Positions 49,773 to 58,439 of a DNA stretch of 64,000 nt are shown here, in pieces. Source of the DNA: Treponema sp. (GTDB lineage Bacteria > Spirochaetota > Spirochaetia > Treponematales > Treponemataceae); contig JAFZOJ010000034.1 of NCBI GenBank assembly GCA_017550685.1, forward strand, positions 62,001 through 126,000, given 5' to 3'. The position numbers and the translations under genes were made by a program. Every line of letters begins with the position of its first letter. Within the stretch, counting starts at the first letter, position 1. A model generated the notes under the pieces. The model saw nothing but the letters and a program-made list of their open reading frames with translations, ran no database searches and was not told the DNA's origin.

Positions 49773-50339
49773 ATGGCAAACAGCCTTATAAAAGGAATCA
49801 GGCTCTCATTTATTCTGGCATGCCTTTTTATGCCCGCCGCACTTTCTGCCCAACCGGTCCCGGGCTCCTACTATGACTTTATGGACGCAGTAAAAGACAT
49901 GCCGGTCCAGCACGACAAGCAGTCCTTAATCATTTACCGCCCCGACAACAAAGGCAACATGAATTATATCCGCTGTTTTTTGCGGCTGCAGGATGAACAG
50001 GACAACGATGTAACTTACACTTCCTGCAAAGCTACCTACGAATGGGTAAGTATTCCCGATGTAATAAATCAATACAAAAAAAAGTACTACCTTAGCGGCG
50101 GCATGGCCATGCATCTGTCACTCAAAAAAGGCAAATACAAAATAACCCTGTACACACCGGTAGACCAGCAGGCCAATTTTACCTACCCGGACCCTGCCAC
50201 TACACCATTTGAATGGCAGTCAAACACCTTTTTCTACAATACCGAAAATCCTACAAAAGTAATTTTTGTTACACCCACCCAAAATGAAAACGGTTTTTAC
50301 AACGGTGGCTGGATAATAGATTACAAGAGTCCAAAATAA
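49773..50339 (+). CDS. Exported protein of unknown function
   Basis: A 188-residue protein with a signal peptide cleaved near LSAQP. The mature sequence has aromatic-rich beta segments (GSYYDFMDAVKDMPV, KYKITLYTPVDQQANFTY) and a C-terminal GFYNGGWIIDYKSPK. No domain family is recognised and no catalytic residues stand out. The ATG at 49773 is preceded by GGAGG, and a TACAAT box lies about 27 bases further upstream. It converges on ricT with a short gap. Confidence 0.65.
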   Translation: MANSLIKGIRLSFILACLFMPAALSAQPVPGSYYDFMDAVKDMPVQHDKQSLIIYRPDNKGNMNYIRCFLRLQDEQDNDVTYTSCKATYEWVSIPDVINQYKKKYYLSGGMAMHLSLKKGKYKITLYTPVDQQANFTYPDPATTPFEWQSNTFFYNTENPTKVIFVTPTQNENGFYNGGWIIDYKSPK

Positions 50340-50348
50340 TAATTGATT

Positions 50349-51269
50349 TTAGTTAATCTTCCACTTATTGCCTTCGTGGACAAAGCGTTTGGCGTTTACT
50401 TCGAGGAGACGGCCATCTTCGCCGGCCATTTTAACCATGTTGGTCAGAGGGTTTACTTCGGTTATGCGGAAGTTGGTACCGTCGTAGAAAACATGGATAC
50501 CTTCGTTAGGAAGATTTCGTCGTGCCTCGTTGTACCAGTCAAATTCATAAGAAAGGCAGCACAAAAGTCGTCCGCACTGGCCCGAAATCTTCATTGAGTT
50601 CAAAGAAAGATTCTGGTCCTTTGCCATGCGTATGGAAACCGGGCGAAGCTTGTCGGAAACGGCATTGCAGCAGAAAGGACGGCCGCAAATACCAAGGCCA
50701 CCGGTAATACGGCTTTCGTCGCGGACACCAATCTGGCGCAGTTCGATACGCATTTTGAAAACAGAAACAAGGTCTTTTACAAGCTCACGGAAGTCTACAC
50801 GGTTATCGGAGCTGAAAAAGAACAGAGCCTTGGTTTCGTCAAACAAAAAGTGTGTGTCTACAAGCTTCATGTCCAGATTATGGGCAGCAACCTTTTCCTT
50901 AAAAATAGGAAAGGCCTTCTTTTCCTTGTCCACAAGCTGCTTGCGCTTTTCCATATCGTCTGCATTGGCTTTGCGGTCTATGGTAACAATATCGTCCTTT
51001 TTAATGCCCACAGGTTTTTTAGATTCACCAAGCACCAGAGCCATATCCTTGCCGTAGCGGGTTGGAGTAATAACATATTCACCTTCTTTGAGCGGATAGT
51101 TTCCCGGAGTGCGGGCATATAAGGTTTCGTTTGAGTATTCAAGTTTTATATGATAAAGGGGATAGTCAACCTCAAGGGTTTCGGTCTCTACCGCAGCGCC
51201 TTCGTTGTCTTCGAGGCTGGAAAGATTCTCGTTTTCCCCGTCAATGTCTGATTCAAAAATATCACTCAT
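50349..51269 (-). CDS. ricT: PSP1-domain protein RicT (YaaT family)
   Basis: A 306-residue protein of the RicT/YaaT family. The signature cysteines are all present: GLGICGRPFCC and SGQCGRLLCCLSYEF, separated by the QNLSLN-type loop. In Bacillus subtilis RicT forms an Fe-S-containing complex with RicA and RicF that aids RNase Y action and phosphorelay control; the role here is inferred. The N-terminus has an acidic extension (about 40 residues). I used the ATG at 51269 because GAGG precedes it. yaaR lies immediately upstream, matching the yaaR/yaaT neighbourhood of Firmicutes. Confidence 0.9.
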   Translation of the reverse strand: MSDIFESDIDGENENLSSLEDNEGAAVETETLEVDYPLYHIKLEYSNETLYARTPGNYPLKEGEYVITPTRYGKDMALVLGESKKPVGIKKDDIVTIDRKANADDMEKRKQLVDKEKKAFPIFKEKVAAHNLDMKLVDTHFLFDETKALFFFSSDNRVDFRELVKDLVSVFKMRIELRQIGVRDESRITGGLGICGRPFCCNAVSDKLRPVSIRMAKDQNLSLNSMKISGQCGRLLCCLSYEFDWYNEARRNLPNEGIHVFYDGTNFRITEVNPLTNMVKMAGEDGRLLEVNAKRFVHEGNKWKIN

Positions 51270-51280
51270 GTAATTCCTCA

Positions 51281-51343
51281 TGTCATTCCGAACTTGTTTC
51301 GGAATCTCGTATTTTAAGACCCTGAAACAAGTTCAGGGTGACA
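51281..51343. repeat. Paired palindromic repeat (family A variant)
   Basis: Units 51281-51307 (TTCCGAA/TTTCGGAA arms) and 51317-51343 (CCCTGAA/TTCAGGG arms), in inverted orientation with the shared TGTCA ends. The cores contain ACTTGTTT/AAACAAGT instead of the usual CTTGA. The element lies between ricT and yaaR. Confidence 0.75.
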
Positions 51344-51362
51344 CATCTTCTTTATTATACCT

Positions 51363-51935
51363 TTACCCTTGCATTAAGTCTACAATCAAGCCTTTGATTT
51401 CATTTACGCGGTCCAGCATCTTAAGGTTGCCTGCCTGCTGCGAAAGTGTGTCCCTTACCATGCTGTCCAGTTTCTGATTGATTGTTTCAATTGTAAGTCG
51501 TGGATCACGTGGGCGCTTCTTCTGGTTAAAGTTTGAAAAATTGTGCAGCGGCGAAGAAAAGCCTCTGAGCTGTTTTCTGTGTTCCAGATAATTGTTGTCT
51601 ACAATATATTTGATAAAAAGCTGTACAGATTCCCTGAACGCCTGGATATTTTCTGTAGTGGCAGAAATAGAAAGCGCGTTGCCTGCAGTATCAACCTTGT
51701 CGCGCAGAAAAACGGCAGCGTCTTCTATAGACATTTTGGCTATTTCGGGAGGATAACCTGCCGACATTGCCTTGAGTTCTTCCTGAGAATGTCCTTTGGA
51801 TTGTAAAATCTGTGAAAAGCTTAGTTGTCCGGTTTTCCGGGTCTTATCTTTTTTCTGTTCCTTTGCTGCCTGACTGGTTGCATTTTGGAGACCAGAATAA
51901 TAAGTAGAAGCCCCTAACGGATTTATTTCGCTCAT
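51363..51935 (-). CDS. YaaR-family (DUF327) protein
   Basis: A 190-residue, mainly helical soluble protein that fits the YaaR family. The C-terminal half carries the conserved blocks VQLFIKYIVDNNYLEH and a terminal LDRVNEIKGLIVDLM, with a low-complexity polar N-terminus. Function is unknown; in Firmicutes it lies near ricT (yaaT), as here. Its start overlaps the bactofilin stop by four bases, so bactofilin, yaaR and probably the M23 peptidase gene form one operon. Confidence 0.82.
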   Translation of the reverse strand: MSEINPLGASTYYSGLQNATSQAAKEQKKDKTRKTGQLSFSQILQSKGHSQEELKAMSAGYPPEIAKMSIEDAAVFLRDKVDTAGNALSISATTENIQAFRESVQLFIKYIVDNNYLEHRKQLRGFSSPLHNFSNFNQKKRPRDPRLTIETINQKLDSMVRDTLSQQAGNLKMLDRVNEIKGLIVDLMQG

Positions 51936-52339
51936 GAAAGGCCAACTTTCTCCTTAATAGCCTTGGACTGCAGATAGTACTGCATCTTTTTTTCAAATTG
52001 TTCTTCGTCTTTAATAGAAATACAGTGACCGTTAATCATAGAAGTGTCTTCGATCTGAACCTTGCGCGAAATAATGTCTCCCAGAACCGCAGCGCTTGAA
52101 AGAAGCTTTACGCTTTCCTGGGCAATTACGTTTCCTACAATAATTCCGCCAATGATTATTGATTTAGCTTTAACGTCACCTTTGATTCTTGCATTGTCGC
52201 CGATAATAAGGTTTCCGTCGGTTTCAAGGTTTCCGTTAATATCACCATCAAGGCGTACAAAGCCATTAATGCGCAGATTTCCTGTTATGGAAGAGCCCTT
52301 TCCGATTATTGTGTTTATAGAAATATCATCGACTTTCAA
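51932..52339 (-). CDS. Bactofilin
   Basis: A 135-residue bactofilin. The central region is the characteristic right-handed beta-helix of short repeats, with GFVRLDGDINGNLETDGNLI and KGDVKAKSIIIGGIIVGNVI. The short N- and C-terminal tails are polar. Bactofilins polymerise without nucleotide into filaments that position cell-wall enzymes and set cell shape. The adjacent M23 endopeptidase gene, nine bases upstream, matches the shape-determining pairing known in Helicobacter (CcmA with Csd1) and seen in spirochaetes. Confidence 0.9.
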   Translation of the reverse strand: MKVDDISINTIIGKGSSITGNLRINGFVRLDGDINGNLETDGNLIIGDNARIKGDVKAKSIIIGGIIVGNVIAQESVKLLSSAAVLGDIISRKVQIEDTSMINGHCISIKDEEQFEKKMQYYLQSKAIKEKVGLS

Positions 52340-52348
52340 GGTGGAATC

Positions 52349-53374
52349 CTATTTTGTGAATTTTACGTTTACGTATTTAGCAGGGTCAACTACATCGGAA
52401 CCGATATGAACCTCGTAGTGCAGGTGAGGTCCGGTAGAAATACCTGTGTTTCCTACATAACCGATAATCTTGCTCTGTTCAACAAGTTCACCCTTCTTTA
52501 CGCGGGCAGAACTAAGATGTGCATAGCGAGTATAGATACCATGGTTATGTTTAATGATTACAAAGTTTCCGTAGTTTGAATCGTATCCTACGTTTACAAC
52601 CTGACCCGAAGCAGTTGCCATTACAGGATCTCCGGAACGGTATGTAGAAAAGTCGATACCCTTGTGAATGTACCACTGATTTGTAAGAGGATGCAGGTTT
52701 GGACCAAATGCCATTGAAACGTGCAGGTTAGGATTTTTGATAGGACAGATACTTGGAATTTCTGTAAAGAGAGACTGCTGAGTCTTGAGCATCTTTCCAA
52801 TCTGTTCAATAGGATCTACTGCACTTTCAAGATAAGAAGCAAGCTCCTTAATGTCTGCAATTTCGCGTGCAGTTCCTGTTGTAATTTCTTTTGAATTAAA
52901 CAATGAAGAAAGGTCTCCGTTGTTCAAGGCTGTTTCTGATTTTGAATCTACCTGCTGAATACCAAGCAGAGAAAGGCTCTGAGAAAGAGAAGTCTGGAAA
53001 CGGCGTGCTGCCTTAAAAAGGTTGGCATTTTCGTCGCGCAGCTGATCCAGACTTGCAAGGGTTTCTCTGTTCTGGTTCATAAGGTTTGAAATTTCTGATT
53101 TAGAAGCAATTGAACTGCGGTTAAAGTAGATGAATGAAGAAATAACACCGATTGAAATTAAAAATCCAAGAACAAGGGCAAAAACGTTTGTCTGAAAGTT
53201 GATTACTTTTCCATGAGAGTGGGGAACGACCATAATAGTGAGTCTTGAGTCAAAAACACGGAAAACCCTTACAAGAAAAGCCCCAAAAGACTTAAAAAAA
53301 TTTCCTGTTTTGTGAGTCACATTATTAGCGAATCGTTTTTCGAACTTTTTTACTTTGCGCTGTGTTCTCGCCAA
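52349..53374 (-). CDS. Membrane-anchored M23 (LytM) metallopeptidase
   Basis: A 341-residue protein with a basic cytoplasmic N-terminus, one membrane helix at about residues 65-90, a coiled-coil stalk (about 95-190) and an M23 domain over about 215-335. Catalytic residues are present: HKGIDF (first His/Asp zinc ligands), a strand ending RYAHLSS and the HLHYEV pair. It would cut peptidoglycan cross-links in the periplasm. I take the TTG at 53374, with GGGGAAAG upstream, because the nearby ATG (53387) is out of frame. With bactofilin it probably shapes the cell. Confidence 0.9.
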   Translation of the reverse strand: MARTQRKVKKFEKRFANNVTHKTGNFFKSFGAFLVRVFRVFDSRLTIMVVPHSHGKVINFQTNVFALVLGFLISIGVISSFIYFNRSSIASKSEISNLMNQNRETLASLDQLRDENANLFKAARRFQTSLSQSLSLLGIQQVDSKSETALNNGDLSSLFNSKEITTGTAREIADIKELASYLESAVDPIEQIGKMLKTQQSLFTEIPSICPIKNPNLHVSMAFGPNLHPLTNQWYIHKGIDFSTYRSGDPVMATASGQVVNVGYDSNYGNFVIIKHNHGIYTRYAHLSSARVKKGELVEQSKIIGYVGNTGISTGPHLHYEVHIGSDVVDPAKYVNVKFTK

Positions 53375-53483
53375 TTTCTTTCCCCATCTTACTTATTTAC
53401 TATAGTACAGAATAGTATATCATATATTTTCGGCATATGTCAAATAAACGATAAGTAGTGTTGTAACCAGGATAACCAAAAAT

Positions 53484-53512
53484 TTGTTAATATGTGGTAA
53501 ATATGGTATAAT
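53484..53512 (+). promoter_or_regulatory. Sigma-70-like promoter
   Basis: TTGTTA at 53484-53489, exactly 17 bases, then TATAAT at 53507-53512. It serves the large lipoprotein gene; the leader is about 33 bases and ends in a GGAG ribosome-binding site. Confidence 0.7.
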
Positions 53513-53551
53513 TTGCCGATTATATATAGGATATACATAGGAGTGGTGCTT

Positions 53552-56236
53552 ATGAAAAAAACTCTTGTAATAATATTGATTGCTGCAATGGTTGTAGTTA
53601 CAGGATGCGATTTTAGAAATTTAGCCATCCCGGAAACAGTTTCCATTAAAACCAAGGCAGATTATGAGTTTTCGGTTGCAAAACTCGATTCCAAAAAGCA
53701 GAAATGGCTCGATGTTTCTCAGATGCTGGACTTTGGAAAGCTCATTGGTGGAGAAGATGACGGCAGTGAAGCTACAGAAGGCAGCTTTAAAATCATGAAA
53801 TACAATGACGGCTCTGATTATCAGCAGTTTTTGATGCACATGAAACTCAAATCCATTGACTTTGACCTGGGTTCAAACTTTGGAGACATGGACTTTTCAA
53901 ACGCAATTGAAGGATTTAGTATTCCTGCTGCAGATATTACAATTCCGGATGTAGGTAAACTTTCTTCTACTCAAAAGCTTGATTTGACAAGTATTAAAAC
54001 TGCATTAAACGCTGCCGTAACCTTTGTGGGTGTAACAGCCCCAAGTGCCAGTGTTAATTTTACAGGCGATACATTTGAAGAAGTTGAGTATTCAAGCGGT
54101 TATTTTGTAATTAAAACTGAAGAAGCTTATGAAGGAACAGTTGCTCTTTATGATGGAGATATTACTGTTCCTACAAACAAAAAAACAGAGGCCGCCTTTA
54201 ACGGAGATACAGCAAAACTTAGTATTGCCGGAATTACAATGAAGTATTCCGGAATGCATCTTGTATTTTCAGGTGCTGCCGATAAAGGATTTATAGCTAC
54301 AATAGAGAGTACCAGTTCTATAAAAACTGCTACCAAGGTAACAATTGATAGCAGTAAATATAATGTACAGCCTGTAAGTATAACCTTCCCGTTGAATATG
54401 GGAGATTCTGTTGAGTCCTGTACAATTAATACAGGTTCGATGAGTGTTGTTTTGGATAGAACCGGTTGGACAGATGTTATTACAAATTACAATATTGCTA
54501 TTTCCGGGGCGCTTACAGCAAGTTTTAATGAGAGTAAAACAACACAATCATTAAATAATCAAATCCTTTCAAAGGGAGACATTAAGGCAGATGCTACCGT
54601 AACCTTGTCACTCAATAATGCAAATATTAATTTTGAAAACGAGCCGCAAGTCAGTGTTAATGTTACGGTTTCAACAATTTCTGCAACCGTAAATCTTGGC
54701 GAAGGTTATACTACTCCTTCTTTTAATACTTCTACCCCGGGTAATGAGCAGCCAATCACAAGTGATATTACAGATTATATAAAAAGCATTGCCTGGAACC
54801 CAAGTGGATTCAGGGTAAAAGCAAAGAGTACACTTCCTACAGGAAATAATATTGGAATTTCAATTCAGTCAAGTTTCCTTGGAATTAATCACACAGAAAC
54901 TATTCCAGGTGGAGGTACCTCTGCCGAAGAACAGGTATTCAACTTCCTGGGAACTGTCGGATATGATGCAGAAGGCGGTAGAAAGATAACACAGTTTACC
55001 GATTCGTCGGGTGCAAACTATTTTGATGAAATAGATATTAATGCATCTGTATCTTTGCCTGGCGATAGTGTTACGGATGGAAAAATAACTGTAACAAATG
55101 TACAACCAGGTGCCTCTTACGCATTGAGTTTGACAATTGAACCGGTTCTTGATTGGGCTAGTGCAGACATAAAGATGAGCAATTCAACTACATCCTTTAC
55201 AGGAGCCTTTGAATCAAACATCAATAAGGCAGAACTCTTTAAGAGCTTTGGAGAATCTTTTGCCAACGGCTTTATGGACAAGCTGAGCTTCTCTGCACTG
55301 CCGCTTTATTTCTTTGCCTCTGTTCCGGATCTGAGTATTTTTAATGATGCAAACTTTGGTGGTGTTGTTAAGGTTTACTATGGTAAGAAGGCTGCGGAAA
55401 GTGCTCCAAAACCTACAATGACACCAGGCTCTCAGGTAAAATTCCTTATTGGGGAAGACGGTCCGACAACAGCAGATGATGATGATGTTAAGTCAAACAT
55501 ATCTCTCAAAGGCATGCCTGCACTCGTAAAAAATGCGGCCGGAGAAGTAACAACTAAGTTTAATCCTGCAGAAAAACTCGTAGACTTTTCAAATGTTCTG
55601 GATATGGAGCCGCCTGACGGTGCTCCGGAAGGAGTTTCCCTCTGTGTAGATTACAATGTTGGTCTTGGCGGTTCAGACGGTACAATGACTATTACCAAAG
55701 CAGACGTTGACAGCCTTAAGACTGCCGGAAAAACAAAGATTTCGGTTGATATCGTTATGCTGCTTACAATGCAGTTTAATGTAAAGGATAAAATAGAAAT
55801 TAATGTCCGTGAGCTTGCAAATCCGGGAAAGGATCCTGCAACAATGACAGACAAGGAAAAGGATCTTTTGGGTCGAGACTCTGCAGACAGTGCCTCTGCT
55901 CTTGAAAAATACTTGAGCTATATTCCAAGTGCACGTCTGGAGCTTATAAAACCTAAGCTGCCGCTCAAATGTACGGGTGGCTTAAGTCTTAGCGTACAAT
56001 GGGCAAGTACAGAATCACCAAAGGTTTCAAGCCTCAAAGATGGCGAGGACCTGGTTATAGAAGTTAATCCTTCTAAGCTTTTGAGTTATCCTCTGGATCC
56101 TCAGATAAAGCTTGTTGTAGGCAAAGGCTCATTCGGGCTGCCTAAGGATATGTCAGTAGAAACAGCACTCAAGCTGGGTGTTACGGTAGACGGTACAATT
56201 CCTGTTTACCCATTTAATGCGGGAGGATCAAACTAA
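53552..56236 (+). CDS. Very large beta-rich lipoprotein
   Basis: An 894-residue lipoprotein with a short signal peptide and lipobox (VVVTGC) near residue 19. The mature chain is nearly all beta-strand-forming, acidic, and rich in Thr/Ser/Lys, with repeated strand-turn patterns and few aromatic residues; no enzyme motif or named domain is recognised. It is probably a long outer-membrane-anchored protein. The downstream barrel-like gene starts at the last base of its stop codon, so they are translationally coupled. The ATG at 53552 was chosen because GGAG and the signal peptide fit there. Confidence 0.75.
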   Translation: MKKTLVIILIAAMVVVTGCDFRNLAIPETVSIKTKADYEFSVAKLDSKKQKWLDVSQMLDFGKLIGGEDDGSEATEGSFKIMKYNDGSDYQQFLMHMKLKSIDFDLGSNFGDMDFSNAIEGFSIPAADITIPDVGKLSSTQKLDLTSIKTALNAAVTFVGVTAPSASVNFTGDTFEEVEYSSGYFVIKTEEAYEGTVALYDGDITVPTNKKTEAAFNGDTAKLSIAGITMKYSGMHLVFSGAADKGFIATIESTSSIKTATKVTIDSSKYNVQPVSITFPLNMGDSVESCTINTGSMSVVLDRTGWTDVITNYNIAISGALTASFNESKTTQSLNNQILSKGDIKADATVTLSLNNANINFENEPQVSVNVTVSTISATVNLGEGYTTPSFNTSTPGNEQPITSDITDYIKSIAWNPSGFRVKAKSTLPTGNNIGISIQSSFLGINHTETIPGGGTSAEEQVFNFLGTVGYDAEGGRKITQFTDSSGANYFDEIDINASVSLPGDSVTDGKITVTNVQPGASYALSLTIEPVLDWASADIKMSNSTTSFTGAFESNINKAELFKSFGESFANGFMDKLSFSALPLYFFASVPDLSIFNDANFGGVVKVYYGKKAAESAPKPTMTPGSQVKFLIGEDGPTTADDDDVKSNISLKGMPALVKNAAGEVTTKFNPAEKLVDFSNVLDMEPPDGAPEGVSLCVDYNVGLGGSDGTMTITKADVDSLKTAGKTKISVDIVMLLTMQFNVKDKIEINVRELANPGKDPATMTDKEKDLLGRDSADSASALEKYLSYIPSARLELIKPKLPLKCTGGLSLSVQWASTESPKVSSLKDGEDLVIEVNPSKLLSYPLDPQIKLVVGKGSFGLPKDMSVETALKLGVTVDGTIPVYPFNAGGSN

Positions 56237-57525
56237 TGAAAAAATTCATACTTTCTTGCGCAATTATAACTTCGCTTTTTACAGCTGCTTTTGCTGAAAA
56301 CATCTTCTCGCACAGATTCTTTGAGTTTAAGGTTGATGTACCGGTTTCGATTTCCAACAACCTTATTGCCGTAGACGAAATCCTCAAAAAGAATGTTGTA
56401 ATTGACCTTACCGAAATTGCAGACAGCATTGGTACTAAAGGGGCTTGTGTTCTTGCTTCTACAACACCAACATTTGGTTTTAAGCTTGATATTCCAAAGG
56501 GACTTGTTCTTGGAGCAGATCTTGGTATACAGGCAGATGTAAGCGCGGGACTTTCTGAACAGCTTTTCCAGTTCTTTGGTAAAGGAAATGCCGGTTCCGA
56601 TGATCCTACAGAGCTTAAAACTTCTTTAAAGAATACTTATGCCGATGTTTTTGCCTTTGCTTCTGTTTGCGGAGGCTGGAATGGCAAAAAGCTTAAGCTT
56701 ACCGTAGATACAAACGCTTTCTGGGCTCTTGCTCATATGGAAGCAAGCGATTCTTATGTAAGGGTTTATAACAACGCTGATAAAAATGTTGCCGGTGTAG
56801 AAGCAAAACTGGATGCAAAGCTTTATTCTGCATTTGATGTTACCGGAGACCTGAGCGATATTATGGCATTAATCAATCAGACCATAAACAATATTGGTTT
56901 TGATGTCGGCTTTGATGCTAATTATGAGCTTTTCAGATATCTTTCTGTGGGCGCTACAGCAAGGGTTCCTATTGTTCCAAGCCGCCTGCCTATGCTTACT
57001 TCTGTAGGTTATGACTTTAACCAGGAAATCGATATTGGAAGCATGATGGGTGCCGGAGATTCAGGTTCAGAATCCGGAGCAGGAGCCGGTTCGGGTGCAG
57101 AAGGCGAATCGCAGGAAGAAGCAGCAGGACTTCAATTCTCTCAGGCTTCTTTGCTGGATACACCTTATACAATTCACCGCCCTATGAAGCTTGGTGTAAG
57201 TGCAGATTTCCATCCGTTTGGAACCTTGCTTACAACTAAGGGATATTTTGGTGTAGGAATAAGACATCCGTTTGCAAAGAATAAAGAAGAAATTCAGTGG
57301 TATGTAGATTATGCTCTTGCCGGAAGATTGAGCCTGTGGAATATCTTGAGCTTTAATGTTTCGCATTCATGCTACGACCAGGTATTCAAGAACGAATTTG
57401 CACTTGAATTCAACATCCGTCTGCTTGAAATAGACGTTGGTGTTTCTTCTGAATCTACAAGCTTTGCAAAGAGCTTTAGAGGTGCGGGCGTAGGTGCATT
57501 CGTAACCTTGTGTCTGGGCTTCTAA
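56236..57525 (+). CDS. Outer-membrane beta-barrel-like protein coupled to the lipoprotein
   Basis: A 429-residue protein with a signal peptide ending FAENIF. The mature part alternates polar and hydrophobic residues in many 8-12-residue strands (VDTNAFWALAHMEASDSYVR, PIVPSRLPMLTSVGYDF), includes a Gly/Ser/Glu-rich loop at about residues 275-298, and ends GVGAFVTLCLGF with a terminal Phe, as in outer-membrane barrels. The start overlaps the lipoprotein stop by one base (TAATG). The two gene products probably form one envelope complex. Family not recognised. Confidence 0.7.
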   Translation: MKKFILSCAIITSLFTAAFAENIFSHRFFEFKVDVPVSISNNLIAVDEILKKNVVIDLTEIADSIGTKGACVLASTTPTFGFKLDIPKGLVLGADLGIQADVSAGLSEQLFQFFGKGNAGSDDPTELKTSLKNTYADVFAFASVCGGWNGKKLKLTVDTNAFWALAHMEASDSYVRVYNNADKNVAGVEAKLDAKLYSAFDVTGDLSDIMALINQTINNIGFDVGFDANYELFRYLSVGATARVPIVPSRLPMLTSVGYDFNQEIDIGSMMGAGDSGSESGAGAGSGAEGESQEEAAGLQFSQASLLDTPYTIHRPMKLGVSADFHPFGTLLTTKGYFGVGIRHPFAKNKEEIQWYVDYALAGRLSLWNILSFNVSHSCYDQVFKNEFALEFNIRLLEIDVGVSSESTSFAKSFRGAGVGAFVTLCLGF

Positions 57526-57571
57526 TCAACTTTACCCTAAATTCAAACCTTTATCTGCCGATAATCAGTTT

Positions 57572-58369
57572 ATGGCAGATAAAGGTTCAAAAAAGAAAAC
57601 AGGCTTAACTCTTGCCTGCATAATACTCGCAGTTCTCGTAATTTTCATTATTTTCCTTGTTAAAAAGGATTCTATTCTCACTAATCTTAAAGAAACCCGC
57701 TTTTTTGAGCGTGTATTTGGCAGCACACCGGAATTTGTAGAAAATCACACACCGGCAGAGCAGAGTACAATTCCACTCCCGGTAGAAGATAATGCCGGCG
57801 AAGTAACAATTAAGGTTGAACCGGCCAAACCTGCTAAACCACAGGAAAATCAGACTTCAAAAGAAACAGAAAAGCCTGCCGAAAAGACTGAACAGGCAGA
57901 AAAACCGGAAAAGCCGGCAGAAACCACCAAGCCTGTGCAGAATGCCTACATGGACGTTCAGCTCTGTTTTGTAGAAATAGACCCGGAAGGTTCAATAAAC
58001 CGCAAGCTTATCAAACGTTCGGTTCCAAAAAACGATTCTCCGCTTACACAGGCAATAAAGCTTGTTCTGCAGGGCCCTGATACAACCAAATCCGCAGAAA
58101 AGAACTGTACTTCACTTATTCCGCCAGGAGTAAAGCTTTTGGGTGTAAAAATAAGTGACGGAGTTGCTTACCTTGATTTTAACGACAGCTTTGAAATAAA
58201 TACCAACGGTGTAGAAGGTTATAATGCCCAGCTTATGCAGATTGTTTATACTGCAACGGCATTTTCGACAGTAAACAGCGTCCAGTTCCTTATAGAAGGC
58301 AGCAAGAAAGAATATCTTGGCAGCGAAGGACAGTGGATAGGTTCACCGTTATCTCGAAATTCTTTTTAA
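57572..58369 (+). CDS. GerMN-domain protein with membrane anchor
   Basis: A 265-residue protein: a membrane helix at about residues 11-32, a Pro/Lys/Glu-rich spacer (about 60-130), and a GerMN domain over about 130-260. Conserved GerMN pieces are visible (SPLTQAIKLVLQGP, SDGVAYLDFND, QLMQIVYTATAFSTVNSVQF). In Bacillus the domain occurs in the sporulation protein GerM; in other bacteria it probably binds cell wall or protein partners. GATAAT at 57560-57565 is six bases before the ATG. It may be part of the preceding lipoprotein-barrel region. Confidence 0.85.
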   Translation: MADKGSKKKTGLTLACIILAVLVIFIIFLVKKDSILTNLKETRFFERVFGSTPEFVENHTPAEQSTIPLPVEDNAGEVTIKVEPAKPAKPQENQTSKETEKPAEKTEQAEKPEKPAETTKPVQNAYMDVQLCFVEIDPEGSINRKLIKRSVPKNDSPLTQAIKLVLQGPDTTKSAEKNCTSLIPPGVKLLGVKISDGVAYLDFNDSFEINTNGVEGYNAQLMQIVYTATAFSTVNSVQFLIEGSKKEYLGSEGQWIGSPLSRNSF

Positions 58370-58374
58370 AGTAT

Positions 58375-58402
58375 TTGCATATTTTAGATTATAGGATAAA
58401 AT
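58375..58402 (+). promoter_or_regulatory. Promoter of the chemoreceptor gene
   Basis: TTGCAT at 58375-58380, 16 bases, TAAAAT at 58397-58402, leaving a leader of about 30 bases with CGGAG before the ATG at 58440. Confidence 0.55.
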
Positions 58403-58439
58403 TATAGTACAACTTATTTACAAGTACGGAGTTTATTCT

